A stretch of DNA of 14,532 bases. Source: an uncultured Clostridium sp. Lineage in GTDB: Bacteria > Bacillota > Clostridia > TANB77 > CAG-508. Every line of letters begins with the position of its first letter. Within the stretch, counting starts at the first letter, position 1. The stretch covers positions 1-14,532 of the forward strand of contig USJU01000030.1 of the NCBI GenBank assembly GCA_900555085.1. Direction: 5' to 3'. The notes under the pieces are model-generated. The model did not search any database. It was not told the origin of the DNA and saw only the letters and a program-made list of their open reading frames with translations. Shown here in pieces: positions 12,246-14,532 of the stretch. Position numbers and translations under genes: made by a program.

Positions 12246-14423
12246 ATGGACAAAATAATTCAAACAATAGCAGGAGAGCTAAATGTAAAGTATTCTCAAG
12301 TGGAAGCAGCTGTAAATCTTATAGATGAGGGCAATACAATACCATTTATTGCACGTTATAGAAAAGAAGTTACAGGTGGACTTTCAGATGAACAATTAAG
12401 AGAATTAGGAGAACGTTTAAATTACTTAAGAAATTTAGAAACAAGAAAAGAAGAAGTTGTTAAAATAATAGATGAGCAAGGAAAATTAACAGATGAAATT
12501 ATGCAATCTATTGCAGTTGCGAAAACACTTGCAGAAGTTGAAGATATTTACAGACCTTATAAACAAAAGAAAAAAACTAGAGCAACAGTTGCTAAGGCAA
12601 AGGGATTAGAACCTTTAGCAGAAATAATTTTAAAGCAAAAAGAACAAAAAGACATCAAAGAAATAGCTAAAGAATATATTACAAAAAATGTTGAAGAAGT
12701 TGAAAAAGATAAAATTGTTGAAACAGTGGAAGATGCAATTCAAGGAGCTTTAGATATTATTGCAGAAATGATATCTGATGAACCTAAATATAGAAAAGAA
12801 ATAAAAAGACAATGTTATAGAGAGGCAACTATAAATACAAAAGCCATAGATAAAGAACAAAAATCAAGTTATGAAATGTATTATGAATTTAGTGAAACAA
12901 TAAGAACAATACCATCTCACAGAATACTTGCAATAAACAGGGGAGAAAAAGAAAAATTCATAAAAGTATCTATAGAAAAGCCAGAAGAAAAAATATTAAA
13001 TTATATACAAAAATACATTATAAAAGGTGATACTCAATTTACACAAATGTTAATTGATACTATTGCAGATAGCTATAAAAGATTAATAGAACCATCTATA
13101 GATAGAGAAATAAGAAACGATTTAACAGAAAAAGCAGAAGAAAAAGCTATTAAAGTATTTGGAGAAAATGCTAAACAATTACTATTAGGAGCTCCAATAA
13201 AAAATAAAACTGTTATGGGATTTGACCCAGCATATAGAACAGGGTGTAAAATAGCTGTTATAGATGAAACAGGAAAATTATTAGAATATACTACAGTATA
13301 TCCAACAGAGCCACAAAACGATGTAGTTGGTGCAAAAAAAGAATTATTAAAATTAATTGAAAAGTATAATGTAAATATGGTAGCAATAGGAAATGGAACA
13401 GCATCTCGTGAATCTGAAATGTTTGTTTCGGATATGATAAAAGAAGTAAAACATGAGGTTTGCTATGTTATAGTAAGTGAAGCAGGTGCTTCTGTATATT
13501 CAGCTTCAAAACTTGCAACAGAAGAATATCCAGATATAAATGTATCTATAAGAGGTGCAATTTCTATAGCACGTAGATTGCAAGACCCACTTGCAGAACT
13601 TGTAAAGATAGAGCCAAAGGCAATAGGGGTTGGGCAATATCAACATGATGTTAATCAAAAAAGGTTAGAAGAAAGTCTAACAGGTGTTGTTGAATCTGCA
13701 GTTAATAAAGTCGGTGTTGATGTAAATACGGCTACACCTTCATTACTTTCTTATGTTTCAGGTCTTAACAAAACAATAAGTAAAAATATTGTTAAATATA
13801 GAGATGAAAATGGAAAATTAAAAAATAGAAAAGAACTTTTAAAAGTTCCAAAGCTTGGGAAAGTAGCCTATGAGCAATGTGCAGGATTTTTAAGAATATT
13901 AGATGGAAACAATCCAATAGACTCTACAGCAGTTCACCCAGAAAGTTATGAAGCAGTAGAAAAATTATTAACAAATTTAGGATATACAAAACAAGACTTG
14001 TTAGATAAAGAAAAAATATCAACTATAAGAGCGAAATTAAACGAACTAAATATAGACAAGGTTGCCTCAGAATTAGAAATAGGTAAGCCAACCTTAACAG
14101 ATATTATAGAAGAACTTTCTAAACCAGGAAGGGATCCTCGTGATGAAATGCCCAAACCAATATTAAGACAAGATGTACTAAAATTTGAGGATTTAAAAGA
14201 AGGTATGATATTAACAGGAACAGTTAGAAATGTTATAGACTTTGGAGCATTTGTGGATATTGGTGTAAAACATGATGGACTTGTCCACATATCTGAACTT
14301 TCAGATAAATTTGTAAAAAATCCTTCAGATTTTGTATCAATAGGTGATATAGTAAAAGTTAAGGTTATTGGAATAGATAGTGAAAGACAGAAAGTTAAAT
14401 TGTCTATGAAAGGGTTGAATTAA
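12246..14423 (+). CDS. tex: Tex family RNA-binding transcriptional accessory protein
   Basis: The protein has 725 residues from the ATG at 12246. GGAGG (12236-12240) lies five bases before it, and the in-frame ATG at 12234 would overlap that site, so it is rejected. Layout is typical Tex: an N-terminal helical domain with AGELNVKYSQVEAAVNLIDEG and TIPFIARYRKEVTGGLSDEQLREL; a YqgF-like RNase H fold from about 320, with GFDPAYRTGCKIAVID (Asp327) and AIGNGTASRESE; helix-hairpin-helix region about 489-560 (KVPKLGKVAYEQCAGFLRI); and a C-terminal S1 RNA-binding domain (about 653-723, GTVRNVIDFGAFVDIGVKHD). Tex is a conserved cytoplasmic nucleic-acid-binding protein tied to transcription and RNA metabolism; it is essential or virulence-linked in some species and dispensable in others. 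The gene is complete and has its own promoter. No clear terminator follows within the window. Confidence 0.97.
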   Translation: MDKIIQTIAGELNVKYSQVEAAVNLIDEGNTIPFIARYRKEVTGGLSDEQLRELGERLNYLRNLETRKEEVVKIIDEQGKLTDEIMQSIAVAKTLAEVEDIYRPYKQKKKTRATVAKAKGLEPLAEIILKQKEQKDIKEIAKEYITKNVEEVEKDKIVETVEDAIQGALDIIAEMISDEPKYRKEIKRQCYREATINTKAIDKEQKSSYEMYYEFSETIRTIPSHRILAINRGEKEKFIKVSIEKPEEKILNYIQKYIIKGDTQFTQMLIDTIADSYKRLIEPSIDREIRNDLTEKAEEKAIKVFGENAKQLLLGAPIKNKTVMGFDPAYRTGCKIAVIDETGKLLEYTTVYPTEPQNDVVGAKKELLKLIEKYNVNMVAIGNGTASRESEMFVSDMIKEVKHEVCYVIVSEAGASVYSASKLATEEYPDINVSIRGAISIARRLQDPLAELVKIEPKAIGVGQYQHDVNQKRLEESLTGVVESAVNKVGVDVNTATPSLLSYVSGLNKTISKNIVKYRDENGKLKNRKELLKVPKLGKVAYEQCAGFLRILDGNNPIDSTAVHPESYEAVEKLLTNLGYTKQDLLDKEKISTIRAKLNELNIDKVASELEIGKPTLTDIIEELSKPGRDPRDEMPKPILRQDVLKFEDLKEGMILTGTVRNVIDFGAFVDIGVKHDGLVHISELSDKFVKNPSDFVSIGDIVKVKVIGIDSERQKVKLSMKGLN

Positions 14424-14467
14424 GTTATTAAAAATATAAATATATTTGTTTTGTAATATATTGTAAA

Positions 14468-14514
14468 TATTATAGATAATTTTCATATTGAGTGTAGGGG
14501 CGGCGATTGTGCCG
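14468..14514 (+). repeat. Dispersed intergenic element, copy 3 (diverged)
   Basis: TATTATAG (14468-14475), then 12 bases, then TTGAGTGTAGGGGCGGCG. This has the same order and spacing as copy 2 (TATTATAG, 12 bases, TTGAATGTAGGGG, CGGCG). The GC part is shorter: CGGC (14501-14504) and GCCG (14511-14514) could form a small hairpin. It lies 44 bases after the tex stop and runs toward the window edge. Confidence 0.6.
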
Positions 14515-14532
14515 AACAATAATAAGAAATTT

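Overview
The window is strongly A+T-rich, gene-dense bacterial DNA. It most likely comes from the chromosome of a low-GC Gram-positive organism (Bacillota, probably a Clostridia-type anaerobe). The signs are near-consensus sigma-A promoters (TTGACA or TTGAAA, 17-base spacer, TATAAT), strong purine-rich ribosome binding sites, a sortase-type LPKTG surface protein, a VanW/G5 protein, a Rieske-tailed FAD oxidoreductase like Bacillus YhfW, a YbiT/YkpA-type ABC-F protein and a tRNA gene that encodes its CCA end. The species assignment is inference.

Layout. 1-519 is the 3' part of a short-chain dehydrogenase/reductase that resembles the EF-P 5-aminopentanone reductase YmfI. It converges on a short minus-strand protein with a starch-type carbohydrate-binding module (654-1127), and a bidirectional terminator lies between them. 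A VanW/G5 cell-envelope protein (1279-3009) then converges on a minus-strand FAD/Rieske oxidoreductase (3118-4614), again with a shared terminator. Divergent from that lies prfA (release factor 1, 4762-5820). It is followed by a stand-alone tRNA-Lys(CTT) gene with its own consensus promoter and terminator. Next come a large LPKTG-anchored surface protein with leucine-rich and Ig-like modules (6300-8696) and, 21 bases on, a CorA-type metal-ion channel (8718-9668), probably in one transcript. The last part holds an ABC-F ribosome-associated ATPase (9906-11489), a small coiled-coil protein built of 33-bp/11-residue repeats (11566-12087), a long stem-loop, and tex (12246-14423).

Most genes are housekeeping. 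prfA, tRNA-Lys, the ABC-F gene, tex and possibly the EF-P-modifying reductase all concern translation or RNA handling. The VanW/G5 and LPKTG proteins are envelope genes. I see no phage, transposase, CRISPR array or defence cassette.

The less ordinary signals are four. (1) A dispersed, comparatively GC-rich intergenic element occurs at 551-616 (minus), 9741-9815 (plus) and, more diverged, 14468-14514 (plus). It always lies just 3' of genes, and paired base changes suggest its hairpins are conserved. (2) The 11-residue-repeat coiled-coil gene has no recognisable family. (3) A 19-bp stem-loop after that gene has a ribosome-binding-site-like loop and a start-stop ATG-TAA. (4) Synonymous codon choice changes sharply inside the ABC-F gene.
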